Below, one piece after another: positions 1 to 13,315 of a stretch of 64,000 bases of DNA. The position numbers and the translations under genes were made by a program. Source of the stretch: Acidobacteriota bacterium. Lineage in GTDB: Bacteria > Acidobacteriota > Terriglobia > Bryobacterales > Bryobacteraceae. The stretch spans positions 1-64,000 of the forward strand of contig JAFKEE010000019.1 of the NCBI GenBank assembly GCA_017307505.1, in the 5' to 3' direction. The notes beneath the pieces are model-generated. The model saw nothing but the letters and a program-made list of their open reading frames with translations. It had not been told where the DNA came from and ran no database searches. Position 1 is the stretch's first letter. The number at the start of each line of letters is the position of its first letter.

Positions 1-104
1 GTCTTCGTGATTGCTGCCGTGAGCGTGGTCTTGCCGTGGTCGATGTGGCCAATCGTGCCGACATTCACGTGCGGTTTGCTGCGATCAAATTTCTCTTTCG
101 CCAT
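1..104 (-). CDS. tuf: Elongation factor Tu, N-terminal fragment
   Basis: EF-Tu carries aminoacyl-tRNA to the ribosome as a GTP complex. Only the first 34 codons lie in the window, and the gene runs off the left edge. The reading starts at the ATG at 104-102 with [20 protein letters not shown] and continues into the P-loop GHIDHGKTT, which is specific to EF-Tu. It follows fusA by 27 bases on the same strand, the classic last gene of the rpsL-rpsG-fusA-tuf (str) operon. Nothing beyond the P-loop can be judged. Confidence 0.97.
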
Positions 105-131
105 GACCTTCTGTCTCCTGCGCGCTCAAAA

Positions 132-2222
132 CTAGCTGGGGCTCTGCCCCTTCATCTTGTTGATTACTTCCTCGGTAACCGACTGAGGAGCCTCTTCATA
201 GCGACCGAAGTGCATTGTGAAGCTGCCCCGGCCCTGCGTCCGCGAGCGGATTTCCGTCGCGTAGCCGAACATCTCCGACAGCGGCACCATCGCCTTGATG
301 ATCTGCGTGTTGCCCTTCAGCTCCATGCCTTCCAGACGCCCGCGGCGGCTGATCAGGTCACCGTTCACCGAACCCATGTACTCGTCCGGAACGACTACTT
401 CCACGCTCATTACCGGCTCCAGCAGAACCGGCTTCGCCTTCTGAGCGGCATCTTTCAACGCCATCGAACCGGCGATCTTAAAGGCCATTTCCGAAGAGTC
501 GACATCGTGATAGCTACCGTCGTAGACCGTCACTTTGACGTTGGCCATCGGGAAGCCGGCGAGAACACCGCCCTCCAGCGCCTCGACGATGCCCTTTTCA
601 GCCGGTCCGATGTATTCCTTCGGAACCGTGCCACCTACGATGCCATTGACGAATTCGTACTCTTTCTCCGGATTCGGCTCGAGGTGGATCTTGATATGGC
701 CATACTGACCACGACCACCCGTCTGGCGCACGAAACGGCCCTCGCCGTCGCTCTTCTTGCGAATGGTTTCGCGATAAGCGACCTGCGGCTTGCCGACATT
801 CGCGCCGACGTTGAACTCGCGCTGCAGGCGGTCGACGATGATCTCCAGGTGCAGTTCGCCCATACCGGACAGAATCGTCTGACCAGTTTCGGGGTCCGTG
901 TTCACCTTGAGCGTCGGATCTTCCTGCACGAGCTTGGCAATTGCCATGCCCAGCTTTTCCTGGTCGACCTTCGTCTTGGGTTCGATGGCCAACTGGATGA
1001 CGGGCGCGGCGAACTCAATTGCTTCCAACGAGATCGGATGCTCTTCGCTGCAGATCGTATCGCTGGTGATGACCGACTTCAGACCCACGCAGGCGGCAAT
1101 ATCACCTGCGTAAATCTCGGTGATTTCTTCCCGCTTGTTGGCGTGCATCTTCACCAGACGGCCAATGCGTTCCTTGCGCCCCTTGCTGACGTTGAGGATC
1201 GTGTCGCCCGTGTTCAGCTTGCCGGAATAGACCCGGATGAAGGCGAGCTGTCCGACGAACGAATCTGTCATGATCTTGAAGATCAGGGCCGAAAACGGTT
1301 CGTTGTCATCGGCATGGCGAACCAGTTCGATGCTCTTGTCGTCGACGTCGTAACCCTTGATCGGGGGGATGTCGAGCGGAGACGGCAGCAGGTCCACCAC
1401 GGCATCCAGCATGTTCTGGACACCCTTATTCTTAAAGGCCGTACCGCAGATCACGGGGAAGATCGTCTGAGCGATGGTCGCTTTGCGAAGACCGGCTTTG
1501 ATTTCGGCCGTCGTCAGCGCCTCACCGTTCAGGTACTTCTCCATGAGGGTGTCGTCAGCTTCAGCAGCTGCTTCCACCATCTTTTCGCGGTATTCCTTGG
1601 CCTGCTCCAGCAGTTCGGCCGGAATCTCGACGTCGTCGTACGCGGCGCCAAGAGTCTCGTCCCGCCAGATGCGCGCTTTCATCGTGATGAGGTCGATGAT
1701 GCCCTTGAACTGATCTTCCGCGCCGACGGGTAGCTGGATCGGCACCGCACGAGCATGCAGCCGATCTTCAATCGTCGTCACAGCATGGAAGAAGTCGGCG
1801 CCAACGCGGTCCATCTTATTGATAAAGCAGACGCGCGGGACAGAGTATTTGTCCGCCTGCCGCCAAACCGTTTCCGATTGGGGCTGGACGCCAGCCACGG
1901 CGTCGAAGACCGCCACGGCGCCATCGAGCACGCGGAGCGAACGCTCCACTTCGGCCGTAAAATCCACGTGGCCGGGCGTGTCGATGATGTTGATCTGGTA
2001 ATCATCCCAGGAGCAGGTTGTCGCGGCGGAGGTGATCGTGATACCACGCTCCTGCTCTTGCACCATCCAGTCCATGGTGGCGGTGCCTTCATGAACTTCA
2101 CCGATCTTATAGGTGCGGCCGGTGTAATAGAGGATGCGCTCGGTCGTGGTGGTCTTACCGGCATCGATGTGGGCCATGATGCCGATATTTCTCATCTTCT
2201 CGAGTGCGATGGTGCGAGGCAT
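132..2222 (-). CDS. fusA: Elongation factor G
   Basis: This ribosomal translocase is a cytoplasmic GTPase that moves tRNAs and mRNA after peptide transfer and, with RRF, recycles ribosomes. The 696 residues match the usual family length. GTPase motifs are in order: AHIDAGKTT at 17-25 (G1), RGITITSA at 58-65 (G2), DTPGHVDF at 80-87 (G3) and NKMD at 134-137 (G4), followed by the EF-G domains II-V. The ATG at 2222 puts the G1 loop at the normal distance. It lies 48 bases downstream of rpsG and 27 bases upstream of tuf in the str operon. No odd features were seen. The long open frame on the opposite strand is a shadow of this gene. Confidence 0.99.
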   Translation of the reverse strand: MPRTIALEKMRNIGIMAHIDAGKTTTTERILYYTGRTYKIGEVHEGTATMDWMVQEQERGITITSAATTCSWDDYQINIIDTPGHVDFTAEVERSLRVLDGAVAVFDAVAGVQPQSETVWRQADKYSVPRVCFINKMDRVGADFFHAVTTIEDRLHARAVPIQLPVGAEDQFKGIIDLITMKARIWRDETLGAAYDDVEIPAELLEQAKEYREKMVEAAAEADDTLMEKYLNGEALTTAEIKAGLRKATIAQTIFPVICGTAFKNKGVQNMLDAVVDLLPSPLDIPPIKGYDVDDKSIELVRHADDNEPFSALIFKIMTDSFVGQLAFIRVYSGKLNTGDTILNVSKGRKERIGRLVKMHANKREEITEIYAGDIAACVGLKSVITSDTICSEEHPISLEAIEFAAPVIQLAIEPKTKVDQEKLGMAIAKLVQEDPTLKVNTDPETGQTILSGMGELHLEIIVDRLQREFNVGANVGKPQVAYRETIRKKSDGEGRFVRQTGGRGQYGHIKIHLEPNPEKEYEFVNGIVGGTVPKEYIGPAEKGIVEALEGGVLAGFPMANVKVTVYDGSYHDVDSSEMAFKIAGSMALKDAAQKAKPVLLEPVMSVEVVVPDEYMGSVNGDLISRRGRLEGMELKGNTQIIKAMVPLSEMFGYATEIRSRTQGRGSFTMHFGRYEEAPQSVTEEVINKMKGQSPS

Positions 2223-2270
2223 ATTTAGTCGTCGCTCCGGCGGCGGCTGAGCTTACGATTCTCCTTTTAG

Positions 2271-2741
2271 TTACCAGCGGTAGTGAGCGAAGGCCTTGTT
2301 GGCTTCCGCCATGCGGTGAACGTCGTCCTTCTTCTTGATGGCGGCGCCGCGAAGGCTGGCGGCATCCATGAGCTCATTGGCCAGTTTCTCAGCCATGCTC
2401 TTGTCCGTCCGCGCCCGGGCACCGGTCAGAATCCAGCGGATCGCCAGCGAAGTGCGGCGATTGTTCGGAACTTCGATCGGGACCTGGTAGTTGGCACCAC
2501 CGACGCGGCGGGTTTTGACTTCCAGCAAAGGCTTGCAGTTCTCTACCGCCTTCTTGAACAGCTTCAAGGGGTCATCGTTCGACCGCTCCTTGATCGTATC
2601 CATGGCGGTATAGAAGATCCGTTGGGACGTGGTCTTCTTGCCTTCCCACATCATCGAATTGATGAACTTCTCGGCCAGCGTCGAGTTGTAAACGCCGTCG
2701 GGCTGAATTTCGCGGATCTCAGCGCGTCTTCTGCGGGGCAT
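2271..2741 (-). CDS. rpsG: 30S ribosomal protein S7
   Basis: S7 is the primary assembly protein of the 30S head, binds the 3' domain of 16S rRNA and sits next to the E site. The protein has the standard 156 residues, begins [15 protein letters not shown] and ends with the typical NKAFAHYRW tail. A GAGGAA Shine-Dalgarno sequence lies about five bases before the ATG. It sits between rpsL (24-base gap) and fusA in the str operon. In other bacteria S7 autoregulates this operon through an rpsL-rpsG intercistronic structure. The gap here is too short to show an obvious equivalent. Confidence 0.99.
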   Translation of the reverse strand: MPRRRRAEIREIQPDGVYNSTLAEKFINSMMWEGKKTTSQRIFYTAMDTIKERSNDDPLKLFKKAVENCKPLLEVKTRRVGGANYQVPIEVPNNRRTSLAIRWILTGARARTDKSMAEKLANELMDAASLRGAAIKKKDDVHRMAEANKAFAHYRW

Positions 2742-2765
2742 ACGTTCCTCTTCAGATCCTTACTA

Positions 2766-3170
2766 CTACTTCTTCTTCGGTGCGGTCTTGGCGGCACCCG
2801 CCTTGGGACGCTTCGCACCATACTTCGAGCGGCTCTGCATACGGCCAGTCACGCCAGCCGTGTCCAGCGTTCCGCGAACTACGTGATAGCGCACACCAGG
2901 CAGATCCTTCACACGGCCGCCGCGGATCAGCACGATCGAGTGCTCCTGCAAGTTGTGGCCGACACCGGGAATATAGGTCGTAACTTCAATTCCATTGGTC
3001 AGGCGCACACGAGCCACTTTGCGGAGAGCCGAGTTCGGCTTCTTGGGGGTGGTGGTGTAAACACGGGTGCAGACGCCGCGGCGCTGCGGGCAAGACTGCA
3101 GCGCGGGGCTGGCGGTCTTATATCGGGTAGGCCTGCGTCCCTTACGGACAAGCTGATTGAAAGTGGGCAC
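2766..3170 (-). CDS. rpsL: 30S ribosomal protein S12
   Basis: S12 lies at the decoding site and takes part in tRNA selection; mutations in it give streptomycin resistance. The 134-residue protein starts [14 protein letters not shown]. It carries the decoding-loop motif [10 protein letters not shown], containing the classical streptomycin-site lysines, and the second loop [10 protein letters not shown], both wild type. A lysine- and alanine-rich tail extends the C terminus. The start is GTG at 3170-3168, preceded by AGAGGA about six bases upstream. It is the first gene of the str operon, about 300 bases downstream of a TTGACA-type promoter. Confidence 0.99.
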   Translation of the reverse strand: MPTFNQLVRKGRRPTRYKTASPALQSCPQRRGVCTRVYTTTPKKPNSALRKVARVRLTNGIEVTTYIPGVGHNLQEHSIVLIRGGRVKDLPGVRYHVVRGTLDTAGVTGRMQSRSKYGAKRPKAGAAKTAPKKK

Positions 3171-3728
3171 GAACTATCCTCTTTGGGCAGCTATGTGAAG
3201 CGTAGTCTCAACCGGCGAACACAACAAAGATCCGCGCGCAGATGCTGCTCGCGGAAGAGGTCAACCGGCGAAAACCTCGAAAAATCAGTCGTTGCAGCGG
3301 GTACTGAACCCGCCAAACAAGAGGGTCACTTCGGACACGCCCATGCTCCGTTTAGCGCTTTGTCTAAAGGAACCTCGGGGCGGCCTCTCAGCCGGCTTCC
3401 CGCCGTTTCGCCCGGACTAGCCAAGCACAGGAAGGGTAGCTGAGAGAGGAAGAGCTAACTCCTCAAACCTTCTCAGGATACACACCCTAAGGAATTGCTG
3501 TCAACTGGGAGCACAAAATCTTCAAAACAGGCTGCTTGCCAGAACGGCAAGTCGAAGATTCTGCTACATCTTCACGGATGCTTCAGGATTCCGCATCCAC
3601 CACCACCACGGCGTGGTTTCGCTTCGCATTCTCCAAATTGTAAACCTATCGAATTATTTCTGCTCGGGTTGCAGAACGTTCACCCAAGATTTACAGAATC
3701 GTAACGCTCGCCTGTAACCCTTGTGGGC
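3171..3728. other. Intergenic leader between the str operon and the TonB receptor gene
   Basis: This 558-base divergent region holds the str operon promoter (3475-3504, leftward) and a roughly 300-base leader before rpsL. I see no convincing promoter or strong Shine-Dalgarno for the rightward receptor gene. A short open frame at 3495-3704 has no recognisable protein features. Confidence 0.6.
3475..3504 (-). promoter_or_regulatory. Candidate sigma-70 promoter of the str operon
   Basis: On the minus strand a perfect TTGACA (3504-3499) is followed after 18 bases by TATCCT (3480-3475). This would start transcription near 3468, leaving a leader of about 300 nt before the GTG of rpsL. The assignment is by consensus match only. 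Confidence 0.5.
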
Positions 3729-6700
3729 ATGAGGTTCCTTTTCACTCTGGCATTGTCCGCCAGTCTGTTGTTCGCTCAAGGCGACGCAGGTCGAATCACC
3801 GGGACGGTGACCGACGCGTCCGGCGCCGTGATCCCTGGCGCTATCATCAAGATTAAGAATGACAAAACCGCTGCGGTCCGGGAGTTGACCGTATCCGAGA
3901 ACGGCGCATTTGTCGCTTCGAATCTCACCCCCTCTGTCTACACCATCGACGCCTCGTCGGTCGGCATGGCTTCCGCCCAGTACCGCCAGATCACATTAAC
4001 AGCCGGCCAGGAGCGCACCCTGGCCATCATCCTTACTCCTGCCGAAATGCAACAGTCTGTTACAGTTGCCAGCGGTGACCTGGTAGTCATCGACACCAGC
4101 TCAGCGCGCGTTGGAGCCAATATCAATGAGCGCGAAGTGGCGAACATGCCCCTGAACGGCCGCCAACTCTCGCAACTCTACTTGATGGTCCCTGGTGCCC
4201 AGACCGCCGGCGGCGGCAGTTACGACAACATCCGGTTCAGTGGAAGGGCGAATCAGCAGAACGCGGTCCGATTTGACGGCGTGGAAGCATCTTCTATTAT
4301 TGACGCCTCCCCGGGCAACCTGAACGGCGAATCTTCTACGGGCTTCCGGCTTCAGGCCAGCCTCGAGACGGTCCAGGAGTTCCGCGTCGAATCAAGCAAC
4401 TATCCCGCCGAGTTTGGTACCGGCACGGGCGGCCAGATTTCGGTCGTCACGAAGTCCGGCTCCAACCAGCTTCACGGATCGCTCTTCGAGTACGTCCGTA
4501 ATAACTCCTTTGATGCCCGCAACTTCTTCGACACGACCAAATCGCCGCTCCGCCTGAATCAGTTTGGCGGGTCCGTGGGCGGACCAATCAAGAAGGACAA
4601 GGCCTTCTTCTTTGCCAGCATGGAGACACTGCGCCAACGGGCTGGCATCAATCTGCTTGGCTCGGTGCCGAGCGCCGCCGCCCGGCAGCGTGCCGTGCCC
4701 ACCATCGCACCGGTGGTGAATGCCTTCCCGATTGGCTCTCAGTCCACGGCGAATCCGGATCTTGACCTTGCCCAACTGAATGCTTCCACCAGCCTGGACG
4801 AGTATTCTGGCAGCATCCGTCTGGACTACGCCTTCAGCCCCAAGTACTCCCTGTCGGCACGCTACGTGCGGGATCAGGGGTATCTCAATAGTCCAATGGA
4901 TGTTACGGGTTCCACACAGCGAACGACGGCCGTACCCCAGAACGGGATGATCAGCCTGCAACAGGTGCTGACCTCGAATCTGATCAATGAAACCAAGTTT
5001 GGCTACAACGGTTCCAAGACCAGGCTTAACGGAGTCGCTCCCACGGTAAACGGCATCGATTTCTCACCGATTTCCATCGATTTCACTGGAGCGGTGGCCA
5101 TCCCCGGCATCGGCGGCCAGGGCGCCTCGGCTGGTGCCGCCCGCCTCGGCGGACTGATCCGGTCGAACAGTTCGCAGAATGGCCGGGCTCAGCCCTACAC
5201 CAACTACACGATGTCGTTCATTGACAACCTCTCTTACCTGAAAGGCAACCATACCTTTAAGTTCGGAGCGGAGATCCGGCCGATCCGCCTCTACACAGAC
5301 CGTCTGGGCGGCACCACTTACACCTTCTCTAATCTGACCGATCTGTTGGCGAACCGGCCCAGCACGATCCAGATCCTGGGTGACGTCAGCGCTCCCAATC
5401 CGCTGCACAACGGCATCGCCACCAACCGGTTCCTCAAACAGGCCTACTACGTCTTCTATGCGCAGGATGAATGGCGCCTGCGGCCTAACCTGACCATCAA
5501 TTATGGGTTGCGCTACGAATACTATTCGGTCATGCATGAGGATCAGAACCTGTACACCCTGTTCCAGGTGGAGCGCGGAGACATCGCTCCTGCTGGAACG
5601 CCCTGGTACAAGAGCTCGAAGAACAACTGGGGCCCCCGCCTGGGGCTGAGCTGGTCGCCCAGCCGTTTCAACAACAAAACCGTTCTTCGCGTCGGAGCCG
5701 GCTACTTCTTCGGTCCCGGACAAACTGAAGATCAGGTCCAACCCATTGACAGCGACCGTATTACGGTGAACGCGCCCACCGGCACCGCCTTCCCCGTGAA
5801 CAGCCAGCAGATTATCGCCAACACGAACCCCGGCAACCTGTCCGGCTTCGCCCCGAGGGCCTACTCGGTGGACTATACGCTTCCGGAAAAGGTCCTCAGC
5901 TACACGGCCTCCATCCAGCAGCAGCTGCCGGGCAACACGGTAATGACGGTTGCCTACGTGGGCAGCCAGGGCCGGAACCTCTTCCTCCGCTCCTGGACAA
6001 ACGGGATCGTGGGGGTCACGATGAACCCGACGACAGGTGTCGGAAATCCGCAACTCCAGTTCGGTTCACGGTTTGGCCAGATTGACTACAAGACCAGCGG
6101 AGGGACCGACCACTACGATTCCCTCCAAACCTCCGTCCAGCGCCGCTTCAATCAGGGGCTCACCATCGGGGGCCAGTGGACCTACGGTCATTCCCTGGGC
6201 AACACCGGTGGCTCCAACGAAGCCCAGACCGCCCAGAACCCCTTCAATTTCAACGCCGACCGCGGCAACAACGCCTTCGACATCCGTCACAGCGTGAATG
6301 CCACCGCCCTGTACGAACTGCCTGTCGGCACGGGCCGCAAATACCTGGCCAACGCCAACAAGCTGGTGAACCTGCTCGCCGGCGGCTGGCAGATTGGCGG
6401 TGTCCTGAACGCCCGCACCGGCCTGCCGATCGACCTCACCATCGCCCGAAACGACATCGCGTACCAGGTGAATTCCACCGGACAGATCGTCTCCAACCCG
6501 ATCGTTTCCGGCACAACAATCCTCACCACGCCTGTCATTAATAACCCCTACGGCGGCGCCTTCCGCAACAATCGCCGGCCGGATGTGGTGGCGGGCGTGG
6601 ATCCCTTCCTACACGGCAGCGATAGCCGGTACTTCCTGAATCCGGCCGCCTTCGCTTTCCCGACGCCCGGCTCGTTTGGCAACCTGGGCCGCTGGGCGCT

Positions 6701-7001
6701 TCACGGGCCCAGCCTGACGCAGTTCGACATGACGCTCCAGAAGCGCTTCCGCCTGACGGAGCGATTGAACATGGAGTTCCGCGGCGAACTGTATAACCTG
6801 TTCAACAAAACGAACTTCGCCAACCCGTCCGCGCGCCTCAACAACGCGCTGGGAACCGGCGCCAATCAACTGCAGCCCGGGCAGTCGTTCACAGCAGCGG
6901 CCGCAGGCGGCACTTTCGGTATCGCCAATTCCACCGTGACCAAAGACGTCGGGTTGGGTGCCAGCCGCCAGATCCAACTCTCCCTGCGCCTGAACTTCTA
7001 G
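3729..7001 (+). CDS. TonB-dependent receptor with carboxypeptidase-regulatory domain (Oar-like)
   Basis: This is an outer-membrane beta-barrel transporter or receptor of the Oar-like kind expanded in Acidobacteriota; the substrate cannot be read from sequence. A signal peptide (MRFLFTLALSASLLFAQ) precedes a carboxypeptidase-regulatory-like beta-sandwich (about 20-100, RITGTVTDASGAVIPGA). Then comes a plug region with MPLNGRQ and the ISVVTKSGSNQLHGSLFEY motif, and a long barrel ending in an aromatic residue (LSLRLNF), as outer-membrane proteins do. The length of about 1090 residues is normal. I prefer the ATG at 3729 because it begins the signal peptide; a GTG two codons upstream is the alternative. 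No TonB, ExbB or ExbD lies nearby. It is a single-gene unit closed by the terminator at 7025-7059. Confidence 0.92.
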   Translation: MRFLFTLALSASLLFAQGDAGRITGTVTDASGAVIPGAIIKIKNDKTAAVRELTVSENGAFVASNLTPSVYTIDASSVGMASAQYRQITLTAGQERTLAIILTPAEMQQSVTVASGDLVVIDTSSARVGANINEREVANMPLNGRQLSQLYLMVPGAQTAGGGSYDNIRFSGRANQQNAVRFDGVEASSIIDASPGNLNGESSTGFRLQASLETVQEFRVESSNYPAEFGTGTGGQISVVTKSGSNQLHGSLFEYVRNNSFDARNFFDTTKSPLRLNQFGGSVGGPIKKDKAFFFASMETLRQRAGINLLGSVPSAAARQRAVPTIAPVVNAFPIGSQSTANPDLDLAQLNASTSLDEYSGSIRLDYAFSPKYSLSARYVRDQGYLNSPMDVTGSTQRTTAVPQNGMISLQQVLTSNLINETKFGYNGSKTRLNGVAPTVNGIDFSPISIDFTGAVAIPGIGGQGASAGAARLGGLIRSNSSQNGRAQPYTNYTMSFIDNLSYLKGNHTFKFGAEIRPIRLYTDRLGGTTYTFSNLTDLLANRPSTIQILGDVSAPNPLHNGIATNRFLKQAYYVFYAQDEWRLRPNLTINYGLRYEYYSVMHEDQNLYTLFQVERGDIAPAGTPWYKSSKNNWGPRLGLSWSPSRFNNKTVLRVGAGYFFGPGQTEDQVQPIDSDRITVNAPTGTAFPVNSQQIIANTNPGNLSGFAPRAYSVDYTLPEKVLSYTASIQQQLPGNTVMTVAYVGSQGRNLFLRSWTNGIVGVTMNPTTGVGNPQLQFGSRFGQIDYKTSGGTDHYDSLQTSVQRRFNQGLTIGGQWTYGHSLGNTGGSNEAQTAQNPFNFNADRGNNAFDIRHSVNATALYELPVGTGRKYLANANKLVNLLAGGWQIGGVLNARTGLPIDLTIARNDIAYQVNSTGQIVSNPIVSGTTILTTPVINNPYGGAFRNNRRPDVVAGVDPFLHGSDSRYFLNPAAFAFPTPGSFGNLGRWALHGPSLTQFDMTLQKRFRLTERLNMEFRGELYNLFNKTNFANPSARLNNALGTGANQLQPGQSFTAAAAGGTFGIANSTVTKDVGLGASRQIQLSLRLNF

Positions 7002-7024
7002 TTCTGACTAACGCACAACACTCC

Positions 7025-7059
7025 GCCCCCAGGCCTTGGCAGGCTTGGGGGCTTTTTTT
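7025..7059 (+). terminator. Rho-independent terminator after the TonB receptor
   Basis: GCCCCCAGGCCT pairs with AGGCTTGGGGGC around a TGGC loop, and a run of seven T residues follows. It lies 24 bases past the receptor stop codon. Confidence 0.9.
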
Positions 7060-7320
7060 GTCCAGCGGACAGGACTTCGCGGCTCCAATTTGCTATCTTT
7101 TGATATCCTTACAATCCATGACTCGTTGATTCAGATTCAGTTCAGAGGAACGTATCCGCAAATCCTCCGAATTGGCATGTCACTGGTTCAATTTCAATCG
7201 CTTGCGGGTTTGACCCTCCCAAAATTGTTGTGTTAGCCTACAAGCTTGGGGTTAAGAGTCACTCCCCCGCCTCCACACCCCCGGAATTACCGAGACATCC
7301 TCCGGTAAGGCGCCGATAGC
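7060..7320 (+). other. Upstream region of the ATP synthase operon
   Basis: This roughly 260-base stretch must contain the atp promoter. The only element I can point to is TTGACC at 7210-7215 with TTAGCC 17 bases further (7233-7238), a weak match. No credible coding sequence was seen. Confidence 0.35.
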
Positions 7321-7770
7321 ATGGAACAGATTTTCGAAACCCTTAAAGGGATCATCGTCCGAGCCCTGCCTACGTTCGTTCTCGTCATTATTCTTCATTG
7401 GTTCCTGAAGAAGGTCCTGTTCCAGCCGATGGAAAAGGTTCTTGAGGAACGCCGCAAGAAGACCGAGGGCGCCGTGGAAGCCAGTGAAGCCACCCTGGCG
7501 CTGGTGCATGAGAAGCTGGCCACCTACGAGAACTCCCTGGCGGACGCGCGCGCCGGGATCTATAAAGAGCAGGAAGCCGGCCGGAAACGTCTTGCGGATC
7601 AGCAAGCTAAGACTGTCGAAGCGGCCCGCGTCAAAGCAGGCGAGCGGGTGGCCGCGGTGAAGGCGGAACTGGCACTGGAAGTCGAGAAGGCCACGGCCAC
7701 CTTGACGGCCGAGTCGGACCGATTGGCGGAAGAGATTGCCGGCTTGGTTCTTGCCGGAAAGGTACAGTAG
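7321..7770 (+). CDS. atpF': ATP synthase F0 subunit b' (peripheral stalk)
   Basis: Membrane-anchored half of the F-type ATP synthase stator; it dimerises with the second b-type subunit coded just downstream and holds F1 against rotation. The 149 residues comprise one N-terminal membrane segment (about 12-34, ALPTFVLVIILHWFLKKVLF) and then a charged alanine- and glutamate-rich coiled coil to the C terminus. The FLKKVLFQPMEKVLEER stretch is typical of b-family proteins. It is the first gene of the seven-gene atp operon and ends five bases before the next gene. Sequence alone does not strictly separate b from b'; position and the lack of a signal peptide suggest b'. Confidence 0.88.
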   Translation: MEQIFETLKGIIVRALPTFVLVIILHWFLKKVLFQPMEKVLEERRKKTEGAVEASEATLALVHEKLATYENSLADARAGIYKEQEAGRKRLADQQAKTVEAARVKAGERVAAVKAELALEVEKATATLTAESDRLAEEIAGLVLAGKVQ

Positions 7771-7775
7771 GCCCC

Positions 7776-8384
7776 ATGAAGCGCATCGCCCTCCTCCTGA
7801 TGTTGGCTGGCGCCACGGTTTGGGCCCAGGAACATGCTGAACCCGCCAAGGAAGGCCACGAAGCGGCCGGCCATGAAACCGGCGGCCACGAAGCATCGGA
7901 TCCGACGCTCCCCGCCAAATGGGTGAACTTCGCGATTCTGGCTTCGGGCCTGGGCTTCCTGGCCATCAAATTCGGCGGCCCGGCCTTAAAGGGCCAGCAA
8001 GCACAGATTCTGGACAAGATGAGCCAGGCGTCCCGTCGTGCAGAAGCAGCGAAACTGCAGGCCGACGAGATGGACAAGCGCATCTCCGGGCTCCAGGTCG
8101 AAGTGGATGCCATCCGCCAGAAAGCAGCCACCGAACTGGCAGCCGAAGCGGCCCGACTGGAGAAAGAGACAGAGCAACTGCTGGCGAAGGTCGAACACAC
8201 CGCGGAGCAGGAAATTGCCTCTGCCGCCAAGTTTGCCACCCAGCAACTGAAGGCTACCGCCGCCAAGCTCGCTGTGGAACTGGCGGGCCAAAAGGTTCGT
8301 GCACGCATGACCGCGGGGACACAGGGCGTCCTGGTGGACCGCTTTACGCAGCATCTCGGCGATACGCGTGAGCTGCGAGGATAG
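7776..8384 (+). CDS. atpF: ATP synthase F0 subunit b with N-terminal signal-like extension
   Basis: Second peripheral-stalk subunit of the F-type ATP synthase. Residues 1-17 (MKRIALLLMLAGATVWA) resemble a cleavable signal peptide. A His/Glu/Gly-rich linker (about 18-46) follows, then a membrane segment (about 48-65, WVNFAILASGLGFLAIKFGG) and a long coiled coil. At 202 residues it is longer than a typical 155-170-residue b subunit because of the extension. If the signal is cleaved, the linker would face the periplasm. It lies between b' and the delta subunit gene (11-base gap). The histidine-rich linker (H-E-A-x-P, GHEAAGHETGGH) is unusual and could bind metal, though that is inference. Confidence 0.9.
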   Translation: MKRIALLLMLAGATVWAQEHAEPAKEGHEAAGHETGGHEASDPTLPAKWVNFAILASGLGFLAIKFGGPALKGQQAQILDKMSQASRRAEAAKLQADEMDKRISGLQVEVDAIRQKAATELAAEAARLEKETEQLLAKVEHTAEQEIASAAKFATQQLKATAAKLAVELAGQKVRARMTAGTQGVLVDRFTQHLGDTRELRG

Positions 8385-8395
8385 GGAAGAGCACC

Positions 8396-8950
8396 ATGTC
8401 GACGCTCGCGATCGCCAACCAATACGCTAAAGCGCTGCTTGAATCGGTCTCCCAGCCCGGCAGCGGAGCCACCCCCGAGGAAGCCCTCACCCAACTTGAA
8501 CAGTTTGATGCCACGCTGCGCGGATCACAGGACCTTCACACGATCCTGCTGTCTCCGGCTGTGGCGCACGCCCAGAAGCAGAAAGTGCTTGGCCGGCTGG
8601 CCGAGTTGCTGGGGCTGCATGGATTCGTCCGCAATTTCCTGTTTGTGGTGACGCGGCACCGGCGGCTGAACCTGCTGGGCGAGATCCGGGAGCGATATCA
8701 GGCGCTGCTGGACGAAAGCCTGGGGCTGGTGCGGGCGCGCGTGTCGACAGCAGTTCCCCTGACAGCAGAGCAGAAACAGGCGCTGGAGACGGCGCTGGCC
8801 CAGGTGACGGGCAAGCAGATGCGTTGCGGGTATGAATTGGACGAAACACTGGTGGGCGGCCTGGCCGTCCGCGTAGGTTCAACGATGTATGACGGATCGG
8901 TGAAGGGGCAACTCGATAGCCTTCGCCGCCGCCTCACGAGTGAGGCCTGA
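8396..8950 (+). CDS. atpH: ATP synthase F1 subunit delta
   Basis: Joins the top of the alpha3-beta3 head to the b/b' stalk as part of the stator. The 184-residue protein has the delta/OSCP fold pattern: N-terminal helical bundle starting LAIANQYAKALLESV, a central FLFVVTRHRRLNLLGEI segment, and the C-terminal signature LVGGLAVRVGSTMYDGSVKGQL. The length is normal. The ATG at 8396 lies eight bases after a GGGAAGAG stretch. It is third in the atp operon, 15 bases before atpA. Confidence 0.96.
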   Translation: MSTLAIANQYAKALLESVSQPGSGATPEEALTQLEQFDATLRGSQDLHTILLSPAVAHAQKQKVLGRLAELLGLHGFVRNFLFVVTRHRRLNLLGEIRERYQALLDESLGLVRARVSTAVPLTAEQKQALETALAQVTGKQMRCGYELDETLVGGLAVRVGSTMYDGSVKGQLDSLRRRLTSEA

Positions 8951-8965
8951 CAAGGAACTGAAAGT

Positions 8966-10495
<1,530 letters not shown>

Positions 10496-10516
10496 GACCG
10501 ATCCAGCGAGGTTTTC

Positions 10517-12848
<2,332 letters not shown>

Positions 12849-12851
12849 GCC

Positions 12852-13268
12852 ATGGCCGGACAGTTGACGCTGGAAGTCGCGACACCGGAGCGCCTGCTTC
12901 TGAAAGAGCAGGTGAAAGGCGTGACCGTGCCCGGCCTGGACGGCGAGCTGGGCATCCTTCCCGAGCATGCTCCACTGCTTTCCGAGCTGGGCTGCGGGCC
13001 GCTCTCCTTTGAGCTGGAGAACGGGCAGAAGAAATACATTTCGATCTGCGGCGGCTATGTGGAAGTGCTGCCGGACCATGTGCGCGTATTGGCCGCACAG
13101 GCCGAGAACGCCAGTGAGATCGATGCAAAACGCGCCGAAGTCGCACTGCAGCGCGCGAACGAGCGGCTGCTGCATCCAACGGCCGATCTGGACGTTGCCC
13201 GCGCTCTGAACTCGCTGAAGAGAGCGCAGGCCCGCCTGTCTGTAGCAAAGATCGCCGCCGGCAAGTAG
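12852..13268 (+). CDS. atpC: ATP synthase F1 subunit epsilon
   Basis: Small rotor-bound subunit that couples gamma to the c-ring and can inhibit hydrolysis. The 138 residues contain an N-terminal beta-sandwich with VPGLDGELGILPEHAPLLSE, a family signature, and a C-terminal two-helix region (DAKRAEVALQRANERL and ALNSLKRAQARLSVAK). It is the last gene of this atp operon. Genes for subunits a and c are absent from the window, so this is an F1-plus-stalk operon. Confidence 0.97.
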   Translation: MAGQLTLEVATPERLLLKEQVKGVTVPGLDGELGILPEHAPLLSELGCGPLSFELENGQKKYISICGGYVEVLPDHVRVLAAQAENASEIDAKRAEVALQRANERLLHPTADLDVARALNSLKRAQARLSVAKIAAGK

Positions 13269-13290
13269 CCATCTTACCCATCCCGATACA

Positions 13291-13315
13291 ATGGCGGTAG
13301 CGAGTCTACCGCCAT
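13291..13315 (+). promoter_or_regulatory. Perfect hairpin covering the start codon of the MTH1187-type gene
   Basis: ATGGCGGTAG (13291-13300) and CTACCGCCAT (13306-13315) are exact inverted copies around the loop CGAGT. The right arm contains the first two bases of the ATG at 13314. The stem has no T tract, so it is a poor terminator. It could instead block initiation or protect the atp transcript end. TACAAT at 13287-13292 could be a -10 element just before it. Confidence 0.5.

Noticed and set aside
36-1733. A 565-codon frame opposite fusA.
   Set aside because: It has no family match or signal, and the EF-G gene on the other strand is certain; high GC content creates long shadow frames.
3171-3470. 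A TPP-riboswitch-like CTGAGA on the minus strand in the str operon leader.
   Set aside because: The other conserved TPP motifs (ACCTGA and TGCCAGCG-like parts) are missing, and the downstream gene codes for a ribosomal protein.
3495-3704. A 69-codon frame between the str operon and the TonB receptor gene.
   Set aside because: It overlaps the promoter region and has no Shine-Dalgarno or recognisable protein features.
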